From Arachis hypogaea (taxonomy: Eukaryota > Streptophyta > Magnoliopsida > Fabales > Fabaceae): a stretch of DNA of 64,000 bases. The notes under the pieces are model-generated. The model ran no database searches and was not told where the DNA came from. It saw nothing but the letters and a program-made list of their open reading frames with translations. The first letter of the stretch is position 1. Every line of letters starts with the position of its first letter. The stretch spans positions 41,153,419 through 41,217,418 of the forward strand of contig NC_092042.1 in NCBI RefSeq assembly GCF_003086295.3, in the 5' to 3' direction. Below are positions 45,429 to 57,792 of this stretch, in pieces. The position numbers and the translations under genes are program-made.

Positions 45429-46334
45429 TTGTTCGAGTTTGGACAACTGACGGTTCATCTTGTTACTTAGATTAGGAAAAATTTGTCTTTTCGGTTTAGA
45501 GTCTTTTTTTTTCTTTTAAAAAAAATTTCAAAAATATCATTTTTCTTTATTTTAATTTTCTTTGAGTTTAGTTTCATGTTTTACGTTTAGTGTCAATTGC
45601 ATGTGGTTATTTTCTTTTAATTTTTTGAGTTGTTCTTGTTTATTTTCCTTGTTTGATCTTTGAATTTTCTTGTTTGGTGTCTTTCCTTGTTTTTCCTGTG
45701 TATTTTCGAATTATTAGTGTCTAGAGTATAAAAATTTTTTAGTTTGGTGCTCCTTATTTTCGAAAATTTGAAGTCTTGTGTCTTTTTATTGTTTTTCTCT
45801 TTCCTCATTAAATTCAAAAAAATCAAAAAATATCTTTGCCTTTATTCACTCATAATTTTCGAATTCCTTGAGTTGATTTAGTCAAAATTTTTAAAATTTG
45901 GTAGTTTCTTGTTAGTCAAGTCAAAATTTCAATTTTTAAAATTATCTTCTTAAACCTTTTTTAAAACAAACTCTTTTTCAATTTTCTCTTTTTATTTTTT
46001 TCGAAAATCCTTCATAAAATTTTTCAAAATCTTTTTCTTTTTCTTACATACAATTTTCGAATCTCTTGTCTTGGCTCACTAAATTGATTGAAAAATTTTA
46101 AGTTTGGTGTTTTCTTGTTAAGAAAGTTTCAATCCTTAAAATTTTAAGATCATAACTTTTTCAATACTTCCTAACCACTTTTTCTCTCTTCATTTTTCGA
46201 AAATTCTCACCCAAAATCTTTCATTTATTTTATTTTATTTGATTTTATCTTCTTTTATTTTCGGATTTCTAAAAATTTTAAATAATAAATATAATATTTC
46301 TATCTCCAATCCACATCATCTCCCTTTCTCCATC
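45429..46334 (+). other. 5' leader of element D, no gene
   Basis: T-rich in the sense strand, with AGTTTGGTG motifs (about 45673, 45740, 46100) and TTTTCGAAAA palindromes (about 45758, 45998, 46196). Corresponds to E's leader; no 31-bp array seen. Confidence 0.7.
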
Positions 46335-49300
46335 ATGGACCTAAGTGGAAATGAACAGTCCAGAAGGACTCTGGGGTCATATGCTAACCCCAATACTGCT
46401 TCATATGGGAGTAGTATCTATATACTCCCCATAAGAGCTAACACTTTTGAGCTAAATCCCCAGCTTATTATCATGGTGCAGCAAAATTGCCAGTATTTCG
46501 GTCTTCCACAGGAAGAGCCTAATGAGTTTCTGGCACAATTCTTACAAATTGCAGACACAGTACGTAATAAGAAAGTGGATCAGGATGTCTACAAATTATT
46601 GTTATTTCCATTTGCTGTAAAAGACCAAGCTAAGAGGTGGTTAAATAACCAACTCAAAGCCAACATAAGAACATGGAAACAGTTGTCAGACAAATTCCTG
46701 AATCAATATTTCCCTTCAAAAAGGATGACACAGCTAAGGCTCGACATCCAAGGCTTTAAACAAGAGGATAATGAATCTCTTTATGATGCCTGGGAGAGGT
46801 ACAGAGGGATGCTAAGGAAGTGCCCCTCTGAAATATTTTCAGAATTGGTGCAGTTAGACATATTCTATTATGGGCTTACAGAAAAAGCCCAGATATCTCT
46901 AGACCACTCAGCTGGTGGATCTATACACATGAGAAAGACAATTGAAGAGGCTCAAGAGCTTATTGATACAGTTGCTAGAAATCAGCATCTGTACTTAAGC
47001 AATGAGTCCTCCATGAAAGAAGAAGCTAAGGCAGTTTCCACTGAACTTTGTCCTCCAGCACAAGTTGCTGAACTCAATCAGCAATTATGTTTTCTAACAA
47101 AACAGCTAGCAGAATTCAAAGAGATGCTATAAGAAACCAAAGATGCTAACCAGAATATGGTAAAACAATTGAATCAGACAAAATAGCAGTTATCTAAACA
47201 GATAACAGAAGAGTGCCAAGCTGTTCATTTAAGGAGTGGGAAGACATTAAATACCTCAACTCAAAGCAGCAAAAAAAGCTAAGAAAAGAATAATTGACAG
47301 AGGATGAGCAAATCACTGCCCAAAATCCCTTTGTGGATAGTAAGAGCCCAGAGAGAAATACTTCTGGCGTTCAAACACCAGAAAAGGGTAAAGAATTGGT
47401 GTTAAATGCCCAGTGGGTGTCCAGTTCTGGCGTTCAAATGCCAGAAAATGGTGGGAATTTGGCGTTAAACGCCCATCCAGCCCCTAATTCTGGAGTTCAA
47501 ATGCCAATGAGGGATCAGACACCTACAAGTGCTGATAGTAACCCCTCTAAGAAGGCTTCTCTAACCACCTCTGTAGGAAATAAACCTACAACAACTAAGG
47601 TTGAAGAATACAAAGCCAAGATGCCTTATCCTTAGAAACTCTGCCAAGCAGAACAGGATAAATAATTTACCGCTTTGCAGACTATCTCAGGACTCTTGAA
47701 ATCAAGATTCCGTTTGCAGAGGCATTTGAGCAAATACCCTCTTATGCTAAGTTCATGAAAGAGATCTTAAGCCATAAGAAGGATTGGAGAGAGACTGAAA
47801 AGGTTTTTCTCACTAAAGAATGCAGTGCAGTCATTTTAAAGAGCTTACCAGAGAAGCTTAAAGATCCTGGAAGCTTTATGATACCATGCACATTAGAGGG
47901 TACTTGTACCAAGACAGCTTTATGTGATCTAGGAGCAAGTATTAACCTAATACCTGCATTCACTATTAGAAAGCTTGGCTTGACTGAAGAAGTCAAACCA
48001 ACCCGAATATGCCTCCAACTTGCTGATGGCTCCATTAAATATCCATCAGGCATAATTGAGGACATGATTGTCAAGGTTAGGCCATTTGCCTTTCCCACTG
48101 ACTTTGTAGTGCTGGAAATAGAGGAGCACAAGAGTGCAACTCTCATTCTAGGAAGACCTTTCCTAGCAACAGAACGAACCCTCATTGATGTCCAAAAAAG
48201 GGAGGTGACCCTGAGAGTCAATGAGGATGAGTTTAAGTTGAATGCTGTCAAAGCTATGCAGCATCTAGACACATCAAAAGACTGCATGAGGGTTGATATT
48301 ATTGACTACCTGGTAGAAGAAGTCAATATGACTGAGAGTCTCGAATCAGAGCTAGAGGACATCTTTAAAGATGTTCAGCCTGATTTAGAGGAACCAGAGA
48401 AAACAGAAGTACCCCTGAAAACTCCTCAGGAAGAGGATAAGCCTCCTAAACCCGAGCTCAAACCACTACCACCATCCCTGAAATATGCATTTCTGGGAGA
48501 GGATGCAGCTTTTCCTGTGATCATAAGCTCTGCCTTAGAACCACAGGAAGAGAAAGCACTACTTAAGGTGCTAAAGACACACAAGACAGCTCTTGGATGG
48601 CCCATAAATGATCTTAAGGGCATTAGCCCAGCCAGATGCATGCACAAAATCCTATTGGAGGATGATGCTAAGCCAGTGGTTCAACCACAGAGGTGGCGAA
48701 ACCCGGCCATGAAGGAAGTGGTGCAGAAAGAGGTCACTAAATTACTAGAGGCTGGGATTATTTATCCTATTTCTGATAGCCCCTGGGTGTGCCCTGTCCA
48801 AGTCGTCCCAAAGAAAGGAGGTATGACAGTGATTCATAATGACAAAAAGGAACTGGTTTCTACAAGAACAGTTACAGGGTGGCGTATGTGTATTGACTAC
48901 AGAAGGCTCAATACAGCTACCAGAAAGGATCATTTACCTTTACCATTCATAGACCAGATGCTAGAAAGACTAGCAGGTCATGACTATTACTGCTTTTTGG
49001 ATGGCTATTCAGGCTATAACCAAATTGCAGTAGATCCTCAGGATCAAGAGAAAACAGCATTCACATGTCCATCTGGAGTATTTGCCTACAGAAGGATACC
49101 ATTTGGTCTGTGTAATGTACCTGCAACCTTTCAGAGATGCATGCTCTCTATTTTCTCTGATATGGTAAAAAAATTTCTGGAAGTCTTCATGGATGACTTC
49201 TCAGTATTTGGAGACTCATTCAGCTCCTGTCTTGATTATCTAGCACTTATTCTGAAAAGGTGCCAAGAGACTAACCTGGTTTTAAACTGGGAAAAATATC

Positions 49301-52300
49301 ACTTTATGGTGACTGAAGGAATTGTCCTTGGACATAAAATTTCGAACAAAGAAATAGAGGTGGATCAAGCTAAAGTAGAGGTAATTGAAAAATTACCACA
49401 ACCCACCAATGTTAAGGCAATCATAAACTTTTTGGGACATGCAGGATTCTACAGGAGGTTTTTAAAGGATTTTTCAAAAATCACAAAATCTCTGAGTAAT
49501 CTGCTAGCTGCTAATACACCATTTGTCTTTGACACAGAGTGTTTACAGGCCTTTGAGACTCTGAATGCTAAGTTGGTCACAGCACCTGTCATTTCTACAC
49601 CAGACTGGACATTACCATTTGAATTAATGTGTGATGCCAATGACCATGCTATTGGTGCAGTATTAGGACAAAGGCATAACAAGCTTCTGCACATCATTTA
49701 CTATGATATTCATGATCTAAATAACGCACAGAAGAATTACACAACCACAGAAAAAGAGCTGCTTGCAGTGGTGTATGCCATTGACAAGTTTAGATCCTAT
49801 TTAGTAGGATCAAAAGTGATTATGTACACTGATCATGTTGCTCTCAAATATCTACTCACAAAGCAGGATTCAAAACCCAGGCTCATAAGATGGGTGTTGC
49901 TTCTGCAAGACTTTGATATAGAAATAAGAGACGAAAAAGGGACAGAGAACTGATGAGCGGATAATTTATACGCTTTTTGGCATCATTTTTAGGTAGATTT
50001 TAGTAGGATCTAGCTACTTTTTAGTATATTTTTATTAGTTTTTAAGCAAAATTCACATTTCTGGACTTTACTATGATTTTGTGTGTTTTTCTGTGATTTT
50101 AGGTATTTTCTGACTGAAATTGAGGGACCTGAGCAAAAATCTGATTCAGAGGCTGAAAAAGGACTGCAGATGCTATTGGATTCTGACCTCCCTGCACTCA
50201 AAATAGATTTTTTGGAGCTACATAAGCCTAAATGGCATGCTCTTAATTGCGTTGAAAATTAGACATCCAGGGCTTTCCAACAATATATAATAGTTTATAC
50301 TTTGCTTGAGTTTTGATGACACAAACTGGCGTTCAAACGCCAACTTCCTGCCCTATTCTGGCGTTAAACGCCAAAAACAAGATAGAAGCTGCAGTTAAAC
50401 GCCCTAACTGGCATAAAAACTGGCGTTTAACTCCAAGAAAGTCTCTACACATGAAAGCTTCAATGCTCAGCCCAAGCACACACCAAGTGGCCCGGAAGTG
50501 GATTTCTACATCATTTACTTATTTCTGTAAACCCTAATAACTAGTTTAGTATAAATAGGACCTTTTACTATTGTATTAGACATCTTTGGATTGTTGAATC
50601 TTTTGGATTATCCTTAGGTCATCTTTGGAAAAATTTTCCTTAGACTTGGAGGCTGGCCTCTCGGCCATGCCTAGACTATTTTCACTTATGTATTTTCAAT
50701 GGTGGAGTTTATACACACCATAGATTAAGGTGTGGAGCTCTGCTGTTCGTCGAGTATTAATGCAAAGTACTATTGTTCTTCTATTCAATTTAAGCTTATT
50801 CTTATTCTAAGATATTCATTCGTACACAAGAACATGATGAATGTGATGATTATGTGACGCTCATCACCATTCTCAACCTATGAACGCGTGCCTGACAACC
50901 ACTCCGTTCTACGTGAAAACAAGCTTGAATGTATATCTCTTGGATTCCTGGCCCACGACGCATGGTTGCCTTTCCTGACAACAGAGCCTTCTATTCCGTG
51001 AGATCAGAGTCTTCGTGGTATAAGCTAGAATCAATTGGCAGCATTCTTGAGATCCGAAAAGTCTAAACCTTGTCTGTGATATTCCGAGTAGGATCTGGGA
51101 TAGGATGACTGTGACGAGCTTCAAACTCATGACTGTTGGGCATAGTGACAGACGCAAAAGGATCATTGGATCTTATTCCGATAGATGATTAGCCCTACGT
51201 AACCCGTAGTTGGACCATTTTCACTGAGAGGATAGACGGTAGCCATTGGCAACGGTGATTCCCTTACATACAGCTTGCCATGGAAAAGAGTATGAATGAT
51301 TGAATGAAGACAGTAGAAAAGCGGAGATCCAGAAGGAATAACGAATCTCCATACGCTTATCTGAAATTCCCACCAATGAATCACATAAGTATCTCTATCT
51401 TTATTTTATGTTTATTTATCTTTTAACTATAAAAACTCTAAAACCATTTGAATCTGCCTGACTGAGATTTACAATATGACCATAGCTTGCTTCAAGCCGA
51501 CAATCTCCGTGGGATCGACCCTTACTCACGTAAGGTTTATTACTTGGACGACCCAGTGCACTTGCTGGTTAGTTGTGCAAATTTGTGAAAAAGAGTTGAG
51601 ATTACAATTGTGCGTACCAAGTTGTTGGTGCCATTGAGATCACAATTTCATGCACCAAGAACCAAGTAGCTGATCACTTGTCTCGGATAGAACCAGTAGC
51701 AAGGGTGTCTCTTCCCCTGACTGAAATCTTTGAAACCTTTCCGAATGAGCAATTCTTTGCCATTCAGGAAATACCATGGTTTGCAGACATTGCAAACTAT
51801 AAGGCTGTAAGATTCATGCTCAAAGAGTACAGTAGACAGCAAATGAAAAAATTAATTTCTGATGCAAAGTACTACTTGTGGGATGAACCATATGCGTGCC
51901 TAGAGAAGAAGCACAGAAGATCCTATGGCATTGCCATGGATCACAATATGGAGGACATTTTGGAAGTGAGCGAACAGCCACAAAAGTCCTCCAATGTGGC
52001 TTCTACTGGCCTACTGTCTATAGAGACTCCAGAGAACTTGTACGTAACTGTGACAGTTGCCAAAGAGCTGGTAATTTGCCTCACGGTTATGCCATGCCTC
52101 AGCAAGGGATCTTAGTAATTGAGTTGTTTGATATATGGGGTATTGATTTCATGGGGCCTTTCCCACCATCATACTCAAACACTTACATTCTGGTGGCAGT
52201 AGATTATGTATCTAAATGGGTAGATGCAGTTGCCATACCCACTAATGATACTAAGACAGTGCTGACGTTCCTCCAGAAGCATATTTTCAGCAGATTTGGT

Positions 52301-53017
52301 GTCTCCAGAATACTAATCAGTGATGGAGGAACTCATTTCTGCAATAAATAGCTTGACTCTGCTCTGATCCGATATGAAATTAACCACAAAATGGCAACTC
52401 CATATCATCCACAGACAAATAGGCAGGCTAAAATCTCAAATAGAAAACTAAAACGAATCCTGGAATGGACTGTAAGTACCCGTAGAAAGGATTGGGCAAG
52501 GAGTCTGGATGATGCTATATGGGCATACAGAACTGCATTCAAAACTCATATAGGGACCTCTCTATACCAGCTTGTGTATGAAAAAGCCTGTCATCTGCCA
52601 GTGGAACTAGAACACAAGGCCTACTGGGCAACCAGATTCCTAAACCTTGATGCCAAGTTAGCTGGAGAGAAAAGATTGCTCCAGTTGAATGAGCTAGAGA
52701 AATTCAGACTCAATGCTTTCGAAAATGCAAAAATCTACAAAGAGAAAGCTAAAAGGTGGCATGACAAGAAACCGTCATCCAGAGTCTTTGAGCCAGGATA
52801 GAAGGTTCTCCTGTTTAACTCTAGGCTCAGATTGTTCCCTGAGAAATTAAAATCCCGGTGGAGGGGACCATATGTGATCACAAGTGTGTCACCATATGGA
52901 TATGTAGAGCTTCAGGATATTGACTCTGATAAAAAGTTCATTGTTAATGGACAGAGAGTCAAACATTATCTTGAAAGCAATGTTGAGCAAGAATGCTCGA
53001 AACTGAGCCTAGACTAA
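46335..53017 (+). pseudogene. gag-pol: Broken Gag-Pol of element D
   Basis: Starts at ATG 46335 ([19 protein letters not shown]), homologous throughout to element E's polyprotein. Gag is open to a TAA at about 47130; another stop follows near 47186 and a frameshift near 47280. A fragment with the GVQTPE/LALNA repeats runs to a TAG near 47635. Then a long open part (47755-49950) holds protease (CDLGAS), RT (FMDDFSV) and RNase H. A solo LTR (49951-51657) interrupts the end of RNase H. The frame resumes at 51663 but shifts near 51890; integrase zinc finger and DDE core follow ([17 protein letters not shown]), with a stop near 52350 and another near 52800. The end at 53017 is a few codons longer than in E. 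Non-functional. Confidence 0.92.
49951..51657 (+). mobile_element. Solo LTR in pol of element D
   Basis: A 1707-bp LTR running TGATGAGCGGATAATTTATACG to CACAATTTCATGCACCA, flanked by AGAAC on both sides (49946-49950 and 51658-51662). Removing it and one AGAAC rejoins the RNase H reading frame. It has TATAAATAG at 50550-50558 and palindromes at about 50328, 50360, 50391 and 50422 (steps 32, 31, 31). Its features (CACGACGCATGG near 50954) are closer to the A/B type LTR than to E. Confidence 0.93.
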
Positions 53018-54069
53018 AGCTCAGTAAAAGTCCAGCTAAAGATAATAAAGAAGCGCTTGCTGGGAAGCAACCCAGTCATTAGCAAGTGTTCTTGTTATTT
53101 AAATAATAATTATAGGAGTTTGATATAAATTATGTTTAAGGTTAATTGTCAAATGCAAAAGTTTACAGAGTTACAGAAGGATTCAGAACACAAAGCAGAG
53201 AAAAGGAGCTCACTGGCACGAAAATGCCAGTAAGGGGCATTTTTGGGCGTTAAACACCAGAATGGGTACCATTCTGGGCGTTTAACGCCAGTAAATATAC
53301 CATTCTGGGCGTTAAACGCCAGAACGGGCACCATTCTTGGGGTTTAACACTAGAGTTGTAGCATCCTAGGTGTTTAGAAAAATGCCCAGTGATAAAAGAT
53401 TTCTGGCATTTAATGCCAGCCAGGTACCCTGGCTGGGCGTTAACGCCCAAATTCGCCAACAAATGGGCGTTAAACGCCAGAATGGATACCATTCTGGGTG
53501 TTTAACGCCAGAACAGACAGGGGGAGGTGATTTTGTTTTCACTTCAATTTTTTTCAAATTTTCATGTTTTAATTCATAATTTTCTGCATAAACATGTTAC
53601 AAATTTTCATCTCTCAAATTCAATTTTCAAAAATTTAATAATCTTCTAAATTCTATTTAATTTTCTTTCAAAATCTCTTTTAAATCTTTTTCAAAAACTC
53701 ATTTATCTTTTTAATTTCTTTCCAAATCTTTTCCAACTCATCATATCATCTTTTAATTCTTAGATGCATCAACAAAATTTCCGATTTAACTTCTTTATAT
53801 CTTTTCCATATCTTTTGAATTTTAAAATCTCATCTTTTTCATATCATGATTTATCTTTTACAAATCATATCTTTCTATCATATCTTTTTTAAAATTTTTG
53901 AATCCCACCCCCTCTCTTTTAAATACACGTTCGGCCATCCCCATACCTCCACCATTCAAATATGTCTCCCCCTTTATTCCTCTCCTCTTCTCTCTTTTGC
54001 TTGAGGACAAGCAAACCTCTAAGTTTGGTGTGTTTTTCTGTGATCACTGAGCAAAATTTCACCAAGATC
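53018..54069 (+). other. Spacer between gag-pol and ORF3 of element D
   Basis: No gene. GCGCTTGCTGGGAAGCAACCC follows the pol stop (about 53053). Palindrome array at 53246-53510, then T-rich DNA with ATATCTTTT repeats, then the pre-ORF3 motif TTGCTTGAGGACAAGCAAAC with AAGTTTGGTGTG (53997-54032). Confidence 0.75.
53246..53510. repeat. 31-bp-spaced palindrome array, element D 3' region
   Basis: Copies begin near 53246, 53277, 53308, 53339, (53369, degenerate), 53405, 53436, 53466 and 53497. Most steps are 31 bp, even though the element is old and several copies carry CG to CA or TG changes. Homologous to the array at 32913-33207 in E. Confidence 0.88.
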
Positions 54070-55181
54070 ATGGCCCCTAAAGGAAAACAAACCACTTTAA
54101 GAGGCAAGAAAGAGAATAATCCAAAACCACTTTGGAATCATAAGAGGTTCTTAACCAAAGAACATGCAGACCATTACCACAAAATAATGGGTTTGAGGTC
54201 AGTGATCCCGGAAGTTAAGTTCGATCTGAAAGAAGACGAATATCCAGAGATCCAAGAACAGATTCGAAACAGAGGTTGGAAAATCTTAGCTAATCCTGAG
54301 ACAAAGATGGAAAGAAACATGATCCAGGAATTCTACTCAAATATGTGGCTAACAGATAAACAGAGAATGACGGGAACTGTCTTCCATACCTTTTGAACTA
54401 TGGTCAGAGGGAAGACTATTTACTTCCACCTTGACAAAATAAGAGAGGTCTCCAAGCTGCCTCAACTACAAGATGATCCAGAATCCTTTAATAGGAGAAT
54501 GGTGAGAGTAGATAAGCATTTGGACCAAGTTCTAGAGGACATGTGCCTCCCTGGAACTAAGTGGATAACCAAGTCAAGAGAGGATATCTCAAACCAGTTG
54601 TTAGGGGCTGGTTGGACTTCATTGGGCATTCTATACTGCCCCCTAGCAACCGCTCTGAGGTCACTATCAAAAGAGCAATGATGATTCATTGCATTATGCT
54701 GGGAAACAAAGTGGAGATTCATCATCTGATTTCTTGTGAGATTTACACAATTGCAAATAAGAACTCCACTGAAGCCAAATTGGCTTACCCAAGCTTAATC
54801 TCTCTGCTATGTAAAGATGCTGGGGTAAAGATGGGAGTGGATGAGTTCATCTCAGTCGAGCATCCAATCACTAAAAAGTCAATGGAGGGACAACAAGTAC
54901 ACGACAACTCCATCAAGAGGAGGGCGCATGAGTTTCTCCCAGAAATCCCTCAAATTGACTACTGGGCCTGCCTAGAAGCATCTGTCACCAAGTTCCAAGA
55001 AGCTATGGATCAACTTAAAGAAGAGTAGCAAAATCAAAATAGCATGCTCTGCAAACTGTTTAAGGAACAAGAAAAGCAAGGGCGTGAGCTACAGGAGTTG
55101 AAGTGCTAGAAGCTCTCCCTTGAGGGACCAGACACCCCACAGATTGAAGGAGCACCTATCTCCCAAAATAAAGGTTGTTGA
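54070..55181 (+). pseudogene. Broken ORF3 of element D
   Basis: Starts at ATG 54070 (MAPKGKQTTLRGKK) and is homologous to element E's ORF3 over its whole length, including the part where element B sits in E. It has an in-frame TGA at about 54394-54396, a frameshift near 54590, a TAG near 55026 and another near 55107; the original stop is TGA at 55179-55181. Recognisable blocks include IRNRGWKILANPE, IGHSILPPSNRSEVTI and EHPITKKSMEGQ. Non-functional. It confirms that ORF3 was ancestral to this element family. Confidence 0.88.
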
Positions 55182-56210
55182 GTCCTAATCTTAAATCTTA
55201 CATGAGTATTAGTAATTAGGGTCTTTATTTTTATTTTTATTTTTATTATCTCCAAGTAAGCTATAATTTATTCCTCTCATCATCACTAAACATGAATAAA
55301 ATAGTATATTTTCTTTAGAGTAAGGAGTCAATTATTTCAAGTTTTCAATAAGAGAAATTCTAATTATTTTTATGTGGTGGCAACACTTTTTGTCTTCTGA
55401 ATGAATGCTTGAACAGTGCAAATTTGTTATAGTGAAGTTTATGAATGTTAAAATTGTTGGCTCTTGAAAAAATGATGAAAAGAAAGAGAAATGTTATTGA
55501 TAATATGAAAAATCATAAAATTGATTCTTGAAGCAAGAAAAAGCAGTGAAAAATACAAAGCTTACAAAAAAAAGCAAGCAGAAAAAGCCAATAGCCCTTT
55601 AAACCAAAAGGCAAGGGTAAAAAGGATCCAAAGCTTTGAGCATTAATGGATAGGAGGGCCCAAAGGAATAAAATCCTGGCCTAAGCGGCTAAACCAAGCT
55701 GTCCCTAACCATGTGCTTGTGTCATGAAGGTCCAAGTGAAACGCTTGAGACTTAGTGGTTAAAGTCGTGATCCAAAGAAAAAGAGTGTGCCTAAGAACTC
55801 TTGGCACCTCTAATTGGGGACTCTAGCAAACCTGAGTCACAATCTGAAAGGTTCACCCAGTTATGTGTCTGTGGCATTTATGTACCTGTAGTATTACTGA
55901 AAAACAATATGCTTAGGGTCACAGCCAAGACTCATAAAGTAGCTGTGTTCAAGAATCAACATATTAAACTAGGAGAATCAATAACACTATCTAAATTCTG
56001 AGTTCCTATGGTTGCCAATCATTCTGAACTTCAAAGGATAAAGTGAGATGCCAAAACTGTTCAGAACCAAAAAGCTTCTAGTCCCGCTCATCTGATTAGA
56101 ATTTGAGCTTCACTTAAAACACTGGGATTCTATTGCAACTTGATCCTCTTGTTATCCTATTTTATTTATCTAGTTGCTTGAGGACAAGCAACAGTTTAAG
56201 TTTGGTGTTG
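55182..56210 (+). other. 3' UTR of element D, no gene
   Basis: Shares blocks with the 3' UTRs of E and B (for example CTCTAATTGGGGACTCTAGC near 55807 and TGTGTCTGTGGCAT near 55865, reverse sense there). Ends with TTGCTTGAGGACAAGCAACA and AAGTTTGGTGTTG (56173-56210) directly against the 3' LTR. The ORF at 55801-56001 has no homology support. Confidence 0.75.
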
Positions 56211-57792
56211 TGATGAGCGGATATTTTATATGCTTTTTGGTGGTATCTTTATGTAGTTTTTAGTATGCTTTAGTATATTTTTATTAGTTTTATGCAAAAA
56301 TCACATTTCTGGACTTTACTATGAGTTTGTGTGTTTTTCTGTGATTTCAGGTATTTTCTGGCTGAAATTGAGGGACCTGAGCAAAAAATCTGATTCAGAG
56401 GCTAAAAAAGGACTGCAGATGCTGTTGGATTCTGACCCTCCTTCACGTGAAATAGATTTTCTGGAGCTATAGAAGCCCAATTTGCGCTCTCTCAATTGCG
56501 TTGGAAAGCAGACATCTTGGGCTTTCCAGCAATATATAATAGTTCATACTTTGCACGAGATTTGATAACGCAAACTGGCGTTTAAGCGCCAGCATTTTAC
56601 CTTTTTCTAGCGTTAAACGCAAGAACTAGCATAAAAGTTGGAGTTAAACGCCAAAACTGGCACCAAAGCTGGCATTTAACTCCAAGAATAGCCTATGCAC
56701 GTGAAAGCTTCAATGCTCAATCCAGACACACACCAAGTGGGCCCCGAAAGTGGATTTCTGCTCTATCTATCTTAGTTTACTCATTTTCTATAAACCTAGA
56801 TTACTAGTTGAGTATAAAAACTACTTTTAGAGATTTATTTTGTACCTCATGACATTTTACATCTGAATTTGTATCTTCTACGGCATGAGTCTCTAAATCT
56901 CATGGTTGGGGGTGAGGAGCTCTACTGTGTCTCGATGGATTAATGCAATTATTTCTGTTTTCTATTCAATCTCGCTTGTTTCTATTCTAACATATTCATT
57001 CGCACTTCAACATGATGAATGTGATGATCCGTGACACTCATCACCATTCTCAACTTATGAACACGTGCCTGACAACCACTTCCATTCTACCTTAGATTGA
57101 GTGTGTATCTCTTGGGTTCTTGGTTCACGAATTTGATTGCTTCTCCTGACAACAGAGTGTTCAAATCCGTGCAACCAGAGTCTTCGTGGTATAAGCTAGA
57201 ATCAATTGGCAGCACTCTTGAGATCTGAAAAGTCTAAACCTTATCTGTGGTATTCCAAGTAGGATCTGGGAAGGGGTGACTGTGGCGAGCTTTAAACTCA
57301 CAAATGTTGGGTGCAATGACAGTGTGCAAAAGGATCAATGGATCGTATTCCAGCGCGAGTGAGAACCGACAGATGATTAGCCCTACGGAACCCGTAGTTG
57401 GACCATGTTCACTGAGAGGATAGATGGTAGCCATTGACAACGGTGATCCACCAACATACAGCTTGCCGTGGAAGGAGCCTTGCGTGCGTGAAGAAGACAA
57501 CACTAGGAAAACAAAGATTCAGAAGATAGAGCATCTCCAAAACCTCAACCTGTTCTCCATTACTGCATAACAAGTATTATTCATTTCGTGTTCTTTTACT
57601 TTTTACAAACAAAACTTTTTTCATTATTAATCTCCTGACTAAGGTTTACAAGATAACCATATATTGCTTCAAGCCGACAATCTCCGTGGGATCGACCCTT
57701 ACTCACGTAAGGTATTACTTGGATGACCCACTGCACTTGCTGGTTAGTGGCACCGGATTTGTGGAAAGTGTGAATCATAATTCCTTGCACCA
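56211..57792 (+). repeat. 3' LTR of element D
   Basis: 1582 bp, TGATGAGCGGATATTTTATATG to CCTTGCACCA. More diverged from other LTRs; palindromes near 56576-56685 keep about 31-bp steps. No insertion inside, so it gives the original LTR structure for comparison with 41352-45404. Confidence 0.9.

Larger units (their letters stand above)
41352..57792 (+). mobile_element. Element D: old plus-strand relative of element E
   Basis: 5' LTR starts TGATGAGCGGATATTTTATACG at 41352 and 3' LTR ends TTCCTTGCACCA at 57792. The flanks CCAAA (41347-41351) and CCGAA (57793-57797) agree at four of five bases, a worn target duplication. Order: 5' LTR (disrupted), PBS, leader, broken gag-pol, palindrome array, broken ORF3, 3' UTR, 3' LTR. 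It carries two later insertions, the CACTA-like segment at about 41951-45214 and a solo LTR at 49951-51657. Numerous stops and frameshifts make it older than E and B. Confidence 0.88.
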
